Origin: Methanomassiliicoccaceae archaeon
Lineage (GTDB): Archaea > Thermoplasmatota > Thermoplasmata > Methanomassiliicoccales > Methanomethylophilaceae
DNA length: 64,000 nucleotides
Assembly (NCBI GenBank): GCA_016284295.1
Contig: JAEEOP010000027.1
Coordinates: 1 to 64,000 of the forward strand
Reading direction: 5' to 3'
The first letter of the stretch is position 1. The number at the start of each line of letters is the position of its first letter. Under the pieces are notes generated by a model, which saw nothing but the letters and a program-made list of their open reading frames with translations, was not told where the DNA came from and did no database searches. Position numbers and translations under genes: made by a program. Below, one piece after another: positions 55,746 through 63,884 of this stretch.

Positions 55746-57191
55746 ATGATGATGGAATACGACAGGAACATCCCCCTGCTGTGCGATTACTACGAGTACA
55801 CGATGGCCAACGGCTACGTGGAGAACGGTCTGCAGGACCGCATGGTGTACTTCGACATCTACTTCAGGAACGTGCCCGACCGCGGGGGATTCGTCATATT
55901 CGCAGGATTGGAGCAGCTGGTGGACTACATCACCAACCTCCGCTTCAGCGACAGCGACATAGAGTTCCTTCGTTCCAAGAACACATTCAGCGAGGGGTTC
56001 CTCGAGTATCTGAGGGACTTCCGTTTCACCGGGGATGTCTGGGCGATTCCAGAAGGCACCCCTGCATTCCCCGGAGAACCCCTCGTCACGATCAGGGCGC
56101 CCATAGCGCAGGCGCAGATCCTGGAGACCTTCGCTCTCCTGACTGTGAACCACCAGACGCTCATCGCAACCAAGGCCAACCGTATCGTGCGGGCCGCCCG
56201 CGGAAGGACCGTTCTGGAGTTCGGCTCCAGGAGAGCCCAGGGAACGGATGCAGCCATATTGGGTGCGAGAGCAGCGTACATCGCCGGATGCGGCGGTACC
56301 GCATGCACGGTCAGCGACAAGTGGTACGGCGTACCCGCTAGCGGCACCATGGCCCACTCGTGGGTGATGATGTTCGATTCGGAGCTCGAGGCCTTCAAAG
56401 CGTTCTGCGGGCTCTACCCGGACAATGCTACGCTCCTTGTGGATACATATGATACCCTCAACAGCGGCATCCCCAACGCCATCCGCGCATTCAAGGAGGT
56501 CCTGGTCCCTAAAGGGATTAACAAGTTCGCCATCCGCCTGGATTCAGGCGACTTCGCCTTCCTGACCAAGCAGGCCAGGAAAATGCTCGATGAAGCAGGA
56601 CTCACGGATTGCAAGATCGTCGTCTCCAACGCGTTGGACGAGCTGCTCATCAAGGATCTTCTCGACCAAGGCGCGATCATCGATGCTTTCGGCGTGGGGG
56701 ACAATCTCATCACATCCCACAGCGACCCCGTGCTCAACGGAGTGTTCAAGCTGGTGGCGATGGAGGTGGACGGCAAGATCGTCCCAAAGATCAAGATCTC
56801 CGAGAACGTCGAAAAGATCACCACTCCGCACTTCAAGAAGATCTACAGAGTCTACGACAGCTCCGGAATGGCCATAGCGGACCAGATATGCCTGCACGAC
56901 GAAACGATAGACACATCGGCCCCTCTCGAACTGTTCGATCCCAAGGCCACATGGAAGAGGAAGACCCTTACGGAATACTCCGTCAAGGAGCTCATGGTCA
57001 AGGTCATCGAGAACGGAGAATTGGTGTACGACCTTCCTTCGCTCGAGGACATCAGGGAGCACTGCAGGGAGGAGCTCGATACCCTGTGGGAAGAGGTGAA
57101 GCGTTTCGCCAATCCCCACCAGTACTATGTCGATCTATCGCAGCAGCTGTGGGATTGCAAGGCGAAGATGATTCACAATCCTAGACCTTGA
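55746..57191 (+). CDS. pncB: Nicotinate phosphoribosyltransferase
   Basis: It makes nicotinate mononucleotide from nicotinate and PRPP for NAD salvage. The 481-residue protein has LLCDYYEYTMANGY, 'EFGSRRAQGTDAA', 'GTMAHSWVMMFDSE' and 'AIRLDSGDFAFLTKQARKMLD', the PRPP and substrate regions of the long bacterial-type family. The start (MMMEYDRN) lies 3 nt after the enolase stop, so it is the last gene of this operon. Confidence 0.92.
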   Translation: MMMEYDRNIPLLCDYYEYTMANGYVENGLQDRMVYFDIYFRNVPDRGGFVIFAGLEQLVDYITNLRFSDSDIEFLRSKNTFSEGFLEYLRDFRFTGDVWAIPEGTPAFPGEPLVTIRAPIAQAQILETFALLTVNHQTLIATKANRIVRAARGRTVLEFGSRRAQGTDAAILGARAAYIAGCGGTACTVSDKWYGVPASGTMAHSWVMMFDSELEAFKAFCGLYPDNATLLVDTYDTLNSGIPNAIRAFKEVLVPKGINKFAIRLDSGDFAFLTKQARKMLDEAGLTDCKIVVSNALDELLIKDLLDQGAIIDAFGVGDNLITSHSDPVLNGVFKLVAMEVDGKIVPKIKISENVEKITTPHFKKIYRVYDSSGMAIADQICLHDETIDTSAPLELFDPKATWKRKTLTEYSVKELMVKVIENGELVYDLPSLEDIREHCREELDTLWEEVKRFANPHQYYVDLSQQLWDCKAKMIHNPRP

Positions 57192-57309
57192 CGGGATTCG
57201 TGGCGACACTTAGAAAATCGTACTAACACAATGGTTTTATACACTGTTCATTGTTAATTTTTCTAAATTTTATGTATATAAACCTACCTGTTATGAATGA
57301 ATGAAAATC

Positions 57310-57368
57310 GACCGGAAAAATAGACCGGAAAAAGTCACTCTAAGATTGTTAGCCTAAGGGTTTATATC
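57310..57368 (+). promoter_or_regulatory. Promoter with tandem GACCGGAAAAA repeats
   Basis: GACCGGAAAAA occurs twice (57310-57320 and 57323-57333) at a spacing of 13 bases. It is followed by the TATA box GGTTTATATC (57359-57368). The region from the pncB stop to here is AT-rich, with another TATA-like ATGTATATAAAC near 57272 and no gene. Confidence 0.5.
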
Positions 57369-57380
57369 AGGAATTTACTT

Positions 57381-57450
57381 AGTCCCCCTTGCGAGGATTT
57401 GCGTATCGGTCGGCATCGTTTGACCATGAATCTTCGCAGGTCGGGGGACT
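57381..57450 (+). repeat. 70-nt inverted repeat / leader hairpin before the zinc-ribbon gene
   Basis: AGTCCCCC pairs with GGGGGACT. TGCGAGGATT pairs with AATCTTCGCA (one G-U). Inside, AT and GGTC pair with GACC and AT around a bulge. This gives about 24 pairs interrupted by one small internal loop. The predicted transcription start is near 57388, so it may be a leader hairpin ending 6 nt before the GTG start, or a DNA palindrome across the promoter. Confidence 0.6.
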
Positions 57451-57456
57451 GCAATA

Positions 57457-57723
57457 GTGATTGAAAAAGAACCGTCATATAGCGGTAGCTATGTGACACA
57501 CACAGCATCCAGCAGATGTCTGGACATGTTCACGGAGGAAAACGGGATGAACGTGTACTGCACCTGCGGACGTATCGTCAATTTGGACAGATACGAGATG
57601 CAGCTCAAGATCTCTCTTGGGAAAGAACTTCAATGCACCGTCTGCAGGAACAAGAGGATCTCCCAGGAGATCGACTTTATGAACGATCTTTATAACGGCC
57701 TCATCGATGAGGAATCGTACTGA
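57457..57723 (+). CDS. Small zinc-ribbon protein, 88 aa
   Basis: The protein starts with GTG at 57457. It contains VYCTCGRIVNL and later QCTVCRNKRIS, giving a CxC...CxxC zinc site over about 30 residues. The N-terminus is serine- and threonine-rich, and the C-terminus is an acidic helix. The family is not recognised; it resembles small archaeal transcription or translation accessory ribbons. No ribosome site is visible, and a strong hairpin precedes the start, so its translation may be controlled. Confidence 0.65.
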   Translation: MIEKEPSYSGSYVTHTASSRCLDMFTEENGMNVYCTCGRIVNLDRYEMQLKISLGKELQCTVCRNKRISQEIDFMNDLYNGLIDEESY

Positions 57724-57830
57724 TTTTAAGAAAGTTAGATAGTAACACATTCTTAATTATTAGTGTTACTTTATAAACGCGGGATGAATCGTATTTATTT
57801 GGGTCGGAACCATTAAAAATGGGAACCGCC

Positions 57831-57852
57831 CCGACCGGAATCATTCGGTCGG
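57831..57852 (-). terminator. Terminator overlapping the topA stop
   Basis: CCGACCGG pairs with CCGGTCGG-like sequence across the stop codon of topA (57841-57843). On the minus strand the downstream side reads GGGCGGTTCCCATTTTTAATGG. Confidence 0.5.
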
Positions 57853-60138
57853 AGCTGCCTTTTTCTTGGCGGCTGTCTTCGGAGCGTGGGATGCCTTCTT
57901 CTTTCCGGGACAGTCCGGGTTGATGCACTCCTCCAACGTTCCGAGGTTCACCATCGGTGCACCGCACATCGCACAGGCCTTCCCTGCGGGCGTTATAAGA
58001 CCCCTAGGCCTGAGAGGATAGGTCTGGGTGCAGTTGGGCCATGAGGAGCATCCTGCGAACCTCCTGCCGGCCTTGGAATACATGATCCTGATGTGCCCGT
58101 TCTTGCATGTGGGGCAGAGGCCGAGATCGGTCTTGGATACATTGCTGGTGCACTTGGGATCGATGCACTGTATGGAGGGCGGGTTGCCCTTCCTGATGAT
58201 CTTGAGCTGAGGGAGACCGCACACCTCGCATTTGGTGTCGGTCGTCTGTATTAGGGCCCCTCTGGGCAGCGGATAGGCACGCTTGCAGTCCGGGTATCCG
58301 TCGCATCCGATGAAGTTGCCGTTCTTGGACCTCTTGACCGACATGTTGTTGCCGCATGACGGGCAGATACCTATATGCTGCTGAGAGTGCAGCGCATCCT
58401 TGATCTCCTTGCCTATGGCCTCCGATGCCTCGGTGATCTTCACCGCGACGTCGTGGAGCATGTCCTGAGATTCCTTCACGACGGAATCCAGCGTGCGCTC
58501 GCCCTCGGATATGCTGAGCATGTCCGACTCCAGCTTAGCTGTCATGTTGGGCTCCGTGATGCCTCCCCCGTGCTTCTCCAGGGACCTCGTGAGAGCGATA
58601 CCGCTGGGCGTAGGGATCATGTAGTTGCCCTGGACGTAGTTCCTGGAGAACAGCTTGCCTATGATGTCGTGCCTCGTACTCTTGGTACCGAGCTGCAGAC
58701 GGTCCATCTCCTGGATCAGGGATCCCTGGTTGTACCTGTAGGGCGGCTTGGTCTCCGATTCCACCAAGCTCAGCGACCTGATGTCGACCTCCTCCCCCAC
58801 TTTGAGGAGAGGGAGCTTGTTGTCGTTGCTGGGGAGGTACTTCTTGTAGTACTTCTTCCAGCCCGGCTCCTTGAGCACGTAGCCGTCGGAGAGGAACTTC
58901 TCTCCCGACACCTCGATGACGCATTTGGTGACCTCGGCCTTGGCGTTGGTCGCGACGGTGGCGAGGAACCTCCTGACGATGAGCTCGTACAGCTTCCACT
59001 TGTCGCCCTTCATCTTGTCGGATGTGGCGCCTGCTGTGGGGTATATGGGAGGATGGTCCGTTGTGCTCCTCTTTCCCTTGGAAGGATAGATCTTCTCCTG
59101 GGCGAGGACCTCGGAAGCCTCGTTCTTGAAATCTGAATCCTTGAGCTTCTCAAGAACCGACCTGAGGTTTAGGCTCTTGGGATACTCGGTGTTCTCCGTA
59201 CGGGGATACGATATGTATCCCCCGGTGTAGAGATCCTCGGCAAGCTTCATGGCCGTTGTCGGAGGTATGCCTATCTTGTTGGCCTCGACCTGCATCATCG
59301 TCGTGTCGAAAGGTGCGGGCCTGTACTCCTCCTTGATCTCCGAATCATAGCTGACGACCGTTCCCGAGGTCTGCCCGCTGATGGTCTGGAGGATGGCCTC
59401 CGCCTCCTCCTTCTTCCAGAACGGGTTGTTCTCGTGGTCGCCCTTGAATGCCAATATGCCGAACTTCCCCACGATGTTCCAATAAGGGACAGGGACGAAG
59501 TTCTCGATCTCCTCATGCCTGTCCACGAGGAGCTTCAGCGTAGGGCTCTGGACCCTTCCGACGGACATGAAGTTGTTGCCTACCTGTCCGGATGAGAGCG
59601 ATATCAATCTGGTGAGGACGGCCCCCCATGACAGATCGACGATCTGCCTGGCCTCTGCGGCATCGGCGAGCCTCTCGTCGGGTTCGGTGAGGTTCCTGAA
59701 CGCGTTCTCGACCTCCCCTTTGGTCAGGGCGCTGAACTTGGCCCTCTTGACCTTGCTCATGTCCACATCGATGGACTTCACGGTCTCCATACCGATGAGC
59801 TCTCCTTCCCTGTCGTAGTCGGTCGCGATTATGATCTCGTCGGATTCCGCCGCGATGCTCTTGATGGAGTTCAGGATGGACTTGACGCGGACCGTCTTGA
59901 CCTGAGGCGCATAGACGAGGTCCTCAGGCGCGATGGCGCTCCAATCGTTGTACTCCTTGGGATAATCGAGCTCGATGATGTGTCCCCTGAGGCTGACAAC
60001 ACTGTAATCGTCCCCGCCCGAACTGAAGGAGATGACGGTCACACCGCCCGTGGTGGTTGACTGCGATTTCCCGTCCGATAGAATGGTGGAGATCCTTCTG
60101 GCCGCGTTTGCCTTCTCAGTGATTATCAGTTTCCTCAT
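57841..60138 (-). CDS. topA: DNA topoisomerase I (type IA)
   Basis: It relaxes negatively supercoiled DNA. The 765-residue enzyme has the Toprim domain 'LIITEKANAARRI' and 'DYDREGELIG', and the catalytic tyrosine in GYISYPRTENTEYP. Three to four C-terminal zinc ribbons follow (for example CPSCGNNMSV...CDGYPDCKRAYPLP). The ATG at 60138 begins MRKLIITEK; the upstream 82 codons in the track are not conserved and cross a promoter. Tail Lys/Ala repeats are typical DNA-contact ends. Confidence 0.93.
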   Translation of the reverse strand: MRKLIITEKANAARRISTILSDGKSQSTTTGGVTVISFSSGGDDYSVVSLRGHIIELDYPKEYNDWSAIAPEDLVYAPQVKTVRVKSILNSIKSIAAESDEIIIATDYDREGELIGMETVKSIDVDMSKVKRAKFSALTKGEVENAFRNLTEPDERLADAAEARQIVDLSWGAVLTRLISLSSGQVGNNFMSVGRVQSPTLKLLVDRHEEIENFVPVPYWNIVGKFGILAFKGDHENNPFWKKEEAEAILQTISGQTSGTVVSYDSEIKEEYRPAPFDTTMMQVEANKIGIPPTTAMKLAEDLYTGGYISYPRTENTEYPKSLNLRSVLEKLKDSDFKNEASEVLAQEKIYPSKGKRSTTDHPPIYPTAGATSDKMKGDKWKLYELIVRRFLATVATNAKAEVTKCVIEVSGEKFLSDGYVLKEPGWKKYYKKYLPSNDNKLPLLKVGEEVDIRSLSLVESETKPPYRYNQGSLIQEMDRLQLGTKSTRHDIIGKLFSRNYVQGNYMIPTPSGIALTRSLEKHGGGITEPNMTAKLESDMLSISEGERTLDSVVKESQDMLHDVAVKITEASEAIGKEIKDALHSQQHIGICPSCGNNMSVKRSKNGNFIGCDGYPDCKRAYPLPRGALIQTTDTKCEVCGLPQLKIIRKGNPPSIQCIDPKCTSNVSKTDLGLCPTCKNGHIRIMYSKAGRRFAGCSSWPNCTQTYPLRPRGLITPAGKACAMCGAPMVNLGTLEECINPDCPGKKKASHAPKTAAKKKAAPTE

Positions 60139-60233
60139 TGCCTGACAGAAACTGGCCCGAGGATATTTATGATTTATTGCAACCCGCAACTGCGGTCCCG
60201 CGCTGGACCTTGGCGGGGCTAGAAAGCGTAGGA

Positions 60234-60674
60234 TCAGTGCCTGTGGCCTATGTGATGGAGGTTCCCCGAAGAGGGCGCGACCATCGTCAGACGTCCTCTG
60301 AGGACCCCTTTGATGCTCGTTATCTCCGATGCGAAGGACTTGAGCTTTGCCAGAGTCTCCTCGCAGATCAGGATCTCCATGCACTTGGAATCATCCAGAT
60401 GCACATGGACCGACGTCTTCACGAGACCGTGATGGTGGTGCTGCATGTCGGTGATCTTGTCCCCGACGGATGTGGCCGTGTGGTCGTAGACAAGGACGAT
60501 GGTACCGACCATCCACTCGTCGTCGTTCTTCCACTCGTTCTCTGCGAGGGAATCGCGTACGAGATCGCGTAGCGCCTCCGAACGGCTGCCGTAACCCTTC
60601 TTGGCGATATCCACGTCGAAGGCTTCCAGAAGTTCCGGTTCCAAAGAAACACCGATACGTGTGACGCCTGTCAT
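60234..60674 (-). CDS. nikR: Nickel-responsive regulator NikR
   Basis: NikR is a ribbon-helix-helix repressor that binds DNA when nickel is present. The 146-residue protein has the RHH domain 'TRIGVSLEPELLEAFDVDIAKKGYGSRSEALRDLVRDSL' and the nickel site: His residues near 79, H90, H92 and C98, matching the known His/His/His/Cys set. The ATG at 60674 is leaderless behind a TTATTTATTCTATAAT promoter. Nickel is needed for F430 and hydrogenases, but no nickel transporter is in the window. Repeated GTWACAC boxes lie upstream. Confidence 0.9.
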   Translation of the reverse strand: MTGVTRIGVSLEPELLEAFDVDIAKKGYGSRSEALRDLVRDSLAENEWKNDDEWMVGTIVLVYDHTATSVGDKITDMQHHHHGLVKTSVHVHLDDSKCMEILICEETLAKLKSFASEITSIKGVLRGRLTMVAPSSGNLHHIGHRH

Positions 60675-60705
60675 GCTGTTCGGATTAACATTATAGAATA
60701 AATAA

Positions 60706-60764
60706 GTGTTACCAAGATACATCTTTGGGACCTTATAGTAACACAAATATGGAATAAGTGATAC
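60706..60764. promoter_or_regulatory. Candidate NikR boxes
   Basis: GTGTTAC (60706-60712), GTAACAC (60738-60744) and GTGATAC (60758-60764) are inverted copies of one 7-mer. The last two form GTAACAC-N13-GTGATAC, similar in layout to known NikR palindromes. They flank the nikR promoter, which suggests autoregulation. Confidence 0.5.
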
Positions 60765-60794
60765 CTAAGAATCCCGCCTGCCGGAATGAGGGTA

Positions 60795-60812
60795 AGGTGC
60801 CCGAAGGCACCT
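60795..60812 (-). terminator. Hairpin after the beta-propeller gene
   Basis: On the minus strand AGGTGCC-TTCG-GGCACCT is a seven-pair stem with the very stable TTCG loop, 10 nt after the stop. The T6 run lies on its plus-strand side. Confidence 0.5.
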
Positions 60813-60821
60813 GTTTTTTCA

Positions 60822-62192
60822 TCAATCCCTTATCACAATGGCGGCGACCAGCAGGAGCACACCTATTATCACGGCGCAGACCAGGACCATGCTGATGTCC
60901 ATGTCCCCGGACATCGGAGCTGTGAGGCAGTACAAAGTCCCGTCGTCCTTTGCGAACAGGATCTCGCCGTTGGGCCCGATCTTGACCGGATTGGTCATAT
61001 CGGTCACAGGTGTGCCTACGGGGAGGTCGAACGTCCTGATCTCCTTGGTCGACTTGTTGTACTCGAAGCAGATCAGACCGTCCACAGGGAGCAGCGGCAG
61101 CGGCATCCCTCCCGGTGAAACGTATCCGCGCACGAACCCGTCGTCACCGGCCGCGATGGCGATATTGCTGTACGTCTTCCCAAGACGCTCGTCCACAGGC
61201 GTGGTGGCGATTATCTCGTTGGTCCTCAGGTCGAAGACCTTGAAGCTTAGCCCGGTATGCGCGAATGCCAGGCCGTCGGTCATCACGAAGCATGAGCCGT
61301 AGGTGTCGTTGTAGCCGTTGGAGATGTACGTGGCCGTGCCGGTCCTGTACATCCCGTCCTTGCCCACATCGATCTTGAAGATCGTGTCATAATCGCCGAG
61401 CCTGGGTTTGCTGGCCAGCGTGTCCCAGTGTGTCGAGACAGCGACGGTGTCCCCCTCGCAGAAGATGAATCCGCTGTTCCAATACGTCCTGTTGATGCCG
61501 GTCATCTCGATCATGTCGGTCTGTTCCCCGGTGCCCTTGTCCAAGCAGTAGAGGATGCGTTTGTTGGCATCAGATTCGCCTATGCCGGGGTAGAACAGAT
61601 ATCCGTCGTTGATTGCCAGGGATACCGGCAAGGTGAAGCTGTCGATGTAGAAGTTCAGCTTCGACGTCCACTTCGCTGCAGTGCCGTCCACGGCGTAGCA
61701 GACGCAGGTCTTGTCCTTCTTGACGATATACCAGAATCCGTCGTCGAAGTATCCCTGCACGCTCTTGTCCGGGATGGAATGATGGAAGTTGAGGTCCAGG
61801 TCGTACACGTTGCCGGACACGGTATCGAGGACATAGCCTCCTCCCACGGTCGGGTAGTTGGTACCTTTGGCCCCGGTCTGGACGGTCTTGACAGTGACAC
61901 CGTCCCTCAGGCCTATCTTCGACAGGTTCCCGGCCAGATCCGCCACGTAGGCGAAATCGCCTGCGATGGCATAGCCGGATACCGCATTCTTGGACCAAGC
62001 CACGCTGGCCCCCTCATCGGTGATGCCGTTGGCATCCACGAGGGAATCCATCAGCGCCCCGCTGTTGTAGTAGATATCTGAATCGGAATCGGCAGATGCC
62101 TCCTCCGCCGACATCGCGGCGAACGCCAGGACGGATGCCAACAGGATGCCCAGAACCAATGAGAATCTGAATTCGGTGCTGTTGATTGACAT
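60822..62192 (-). CDS. Exported, membrane-anchored beta-propeller protein
   Basis: The 456-residue protein starts MSINSTEFRF, then a signal peptide 'SLVLGILLASVLAFAAMSAEE'. A PQQ-like propeller of repeated 'GYVLDTVSGNVYDLD' and 'ILYCLDKGTGEQTD' blades follows. A C-terminal helix MVLVCAVIIGVLLLVAAIVI ends in a short basic tail. It should face outside the cell. PQQ-like propellers commonly act in adhesion or protein assembly; no cofactor residues are apparent. The track's 62225 start is replaced by 62192, next to a TATA-like AAATAATC stretch. Confidence 0.75.
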   Translation of the reverse strand: MSINSTEFRFSLVLGILLASVLAFAAMSAEEASADSDSDIYYNSGALMDSLVDANGITDEGASVAWSKNAVSGYAIAGDFAYVADLAGNLSKIGLRDGVTVKTVQTGAKGTNYPTVGGGYVLDTVSGNVYDLDLNFHHSIPDKSVQGYFDDGFWYIVKKDKTCVCYAVDGTAAKWTSKLNFYIDSFTLPVSLAINDGYLFYPGIGESDANKRILYCLDKGTGEQTDMIEMTGINRTYWNSGFIFCEGDTVAVSTHWDTLASKPRLGDYDTIFKIDVGKDGMYRTGTATYISNGYNDTYGSCFVMTDGLAFAHTGLSFKVFDLRTNEIIATTPVDERLGKTYSNIAIAAGDDGFVRGYVSPGGMPLPLLPVDGLICFEYNKSTKEIRTFDLPVGTPVTDMTNPVKIGPNGEILFAKDDGTLYCLTAPMSGDMDISMVLVCAVIIGVLLLVAAIVIRD

Positions 62193-62312
62193 TGGATGAT
62201 AAATCCGATACAGATTATTTAACAATCCATGTCGGGAAGAGACGAATGTATCCGACTGACGGCCAACAGTTCAGACCATCACTTTATTAGCCACATAGAC
62301 GATTCCTCACCC

Positions 62313-63107
62313 ATGTCAGTCGAATCTGATAATCTCGAGAACGCCTTGGTCTCCGCAATCAAGAGCCAAGTCGAAGACCAGGATATAGCCGTAGCCTTCT
62401 CCGGAGGGCTCGATTCCGGTCTCGTCGCCGGAATAGCGAAGGAGTACGCAAGATCTGTGACCCTGTACACATCCGGTAAGGACAAATCCTACGATGTCGT
62501 GATGGCTCAGGAGATGTCCGAAAATCTCGGATTGCCATGGCTGCACATCCCTATCACCGAGGAGAACATCGAGGCGAGGCTCAGGGAGATGATCTCCATC
62601 ACCGGGACCTCCAGTCCGCTCACGCTCTCGTTCGAGCTCCCTCTGTTCTTCGTATGCAGGACTGTCCGCGAGAAGTATGTGCTCAGCGGACAGGGATCCG
62701 ACGAGCTGTTCGCAGGATACTCCAAATACATCGGGCTCTCGAACGAGGAGCTCGACAGGATGAGGAAGGCCGACCTCGGGAAGCTCATCTCCTCGACCAT
62801 CCCCCACGAGACGAAGGTCGCGGACCACTTCAACAGGAAGGTCCTGTACCCCTACCTGGACCCGCTCGTCACCATGCAGGTCAACGCAATGGACCTGAAG
62901 GAGCTCATGCCGGTCGACCAGGACCACAGGAAGATGCTGCTCAGGCAGGTCGCAAGGAACCTCGGATTCCCGTTCATCGCGGAAAAGAAGAAGAAGGCCG
63001 CCCAGTACGGATCCGGAACCATGGACCTCGTCCGCAAGGTCGCATCCGACAAGGGAATGACCTACGCCGAACTGGTGGACCAGATTTACAAGGACATCTT
63101 CGAGTGA
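62313..63107 (+). CDS. Asparagine-synthase-like ATP-PPase domain protein
   Basis: The 264-residue protein is only the synthetase half of AsnB: the PPi loop AFSGGLDSG at 28-36 and VLSGQGSDELFAGY with the acidic metal residues. The usual N-terminal glutaminase domain is missing. Such short forms make amide bonds by adenylating a carboxylate and need ammonia or another amine. The ATG at 62313 is leaderless behind CACTTTATTAG; the track's 62229 lies before the promoter. It is convergent with, and overlaps by 22 nt, an ATP-grasp ligase. Confidence 0.8.
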   Translation: MSVESDNLENALVSAIKSQVEDQDIAVAFSGGLDSGLVAGIAKEYARSVTLYTSGKDKSYDVVMAQEMSENLGLPWLHIPITEENIEARLREMISITGTSSPLTLSFELPLFFVCRTVREKYVLSGQGSDELFAGYSKYIGLSNEELDRMRKADLGKLISSTIPHETKVADHFNRKVLYPYLDPLVTMQVNAMDLKELMPVDQDHRKMLLRQVARNLGFPFIAEKKKKAAQYGSGTMDLVRKVASDKGMTYAELVDQIYKDIFE

Positions 63108-63880
63108 GCGATGTACTCCATGTACATCCTCGCAGGATCGAGGTCCGTGAGCGAGTAGAGCATCCTGGTCCCGACCACATCCTCTATCTCGTTCAGATAA
63201 ACATTCCCGTCCCCGAACACGAAATCGATGCCGATGAAATCCGGCATGAGTTCGGGGACTATCCTTCTCACTATATTGATGACTTCTGATGGAGGCTCCA
63301 CCAGCTCCGCCCTGCCGCCGAGCTTGAAATTCGCACGGAAATCCGTCTCCGATGAGCGCAATACGGAAGCTATGATCCTCCCGCCCAGGACATACACCCT
63401 GAGGTCCTTCCCGGGATCGGACACCATCTCCTGGACGATCGGCTTCCTGCCAGACAGCTTATCGCATAACCGACGGGCCTCATCCTCGGAATCCGCCTTG
63501 AACACCTCCGTCCCCCCGTGCCCTACGCACGATTTGACCACCCATGGAGGCCCTCTCGGAAGAGGATTCCCCGGTATGGAGAACGGCAGGAACGGTATGC
63601 CGAGGCTTCTGGCCAGACCGTACGTCATGGCCTTGTCGTTGCAGATCCTGCAGACGGACGATCCGTTGAACACTGTGCTGCCGTTGTCCTCCAACGAGGA
63701 CAGGAGATCGGGATCCCTGGCCCTAGAGACGACTATGTCCGGAGCATCGTACGGATCAGCCGCATCCACTGTGACGATCGAACAATCCATTCCGAACTCC
63801 ACGCCGCAGCTCCTGAGCCTGTCGGCGAAGAAGCAGTTGGCCTCAAGATCGCCCCTCTCATACAGGATCCAGCAGTCCAT
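63086..63880 (-). CDS. ATP-grasp ligase (RimK-like)
   Basis: The 264-residue protein has the ATP-grasp pattern: 'PPWVVKSCVGHGGTEVF' (ATP lid), 'IVQEMVSDPGKDLRVYVLGGRII', and metal residues in FIGIDFVF and YLNEIEDVVGTRM. These enzymes join a carboxylate to an amine through an acyl-phosphate. Its neighbour upstream, 4 nt away, is another ATP-grasp of the RimK/LysX kind. The substrate is unknown; pterin or F420 glutamylation, or peptide synthesis, are options. Confidence 0.78.
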   Translation of the reverse strand: MDCWILYERGDLEANCFFADRLRSCGVEFGMDCSIVTVDAADPYDAPDIVVSRARDPDLLSSLEDNGSTVFNGSSVCRICNDKAMTYGLARSLGIPFLPFSIPGNPLPRGPPWVVKSCVGHGGTEVFKADSEDEARRLCDKLSGRKPIVQEMVSDPGKDLRVYVLGGRIIASVLRSSETDFRANFKLGGRAELVEPPSEVINIVRRIVPELMPDFIGIDFVFGDGNVYLNEIEDVVGTRMLYSLTDLDPARMYMEYIAHSKMSL

Positions 63881-63884
63881 GATA

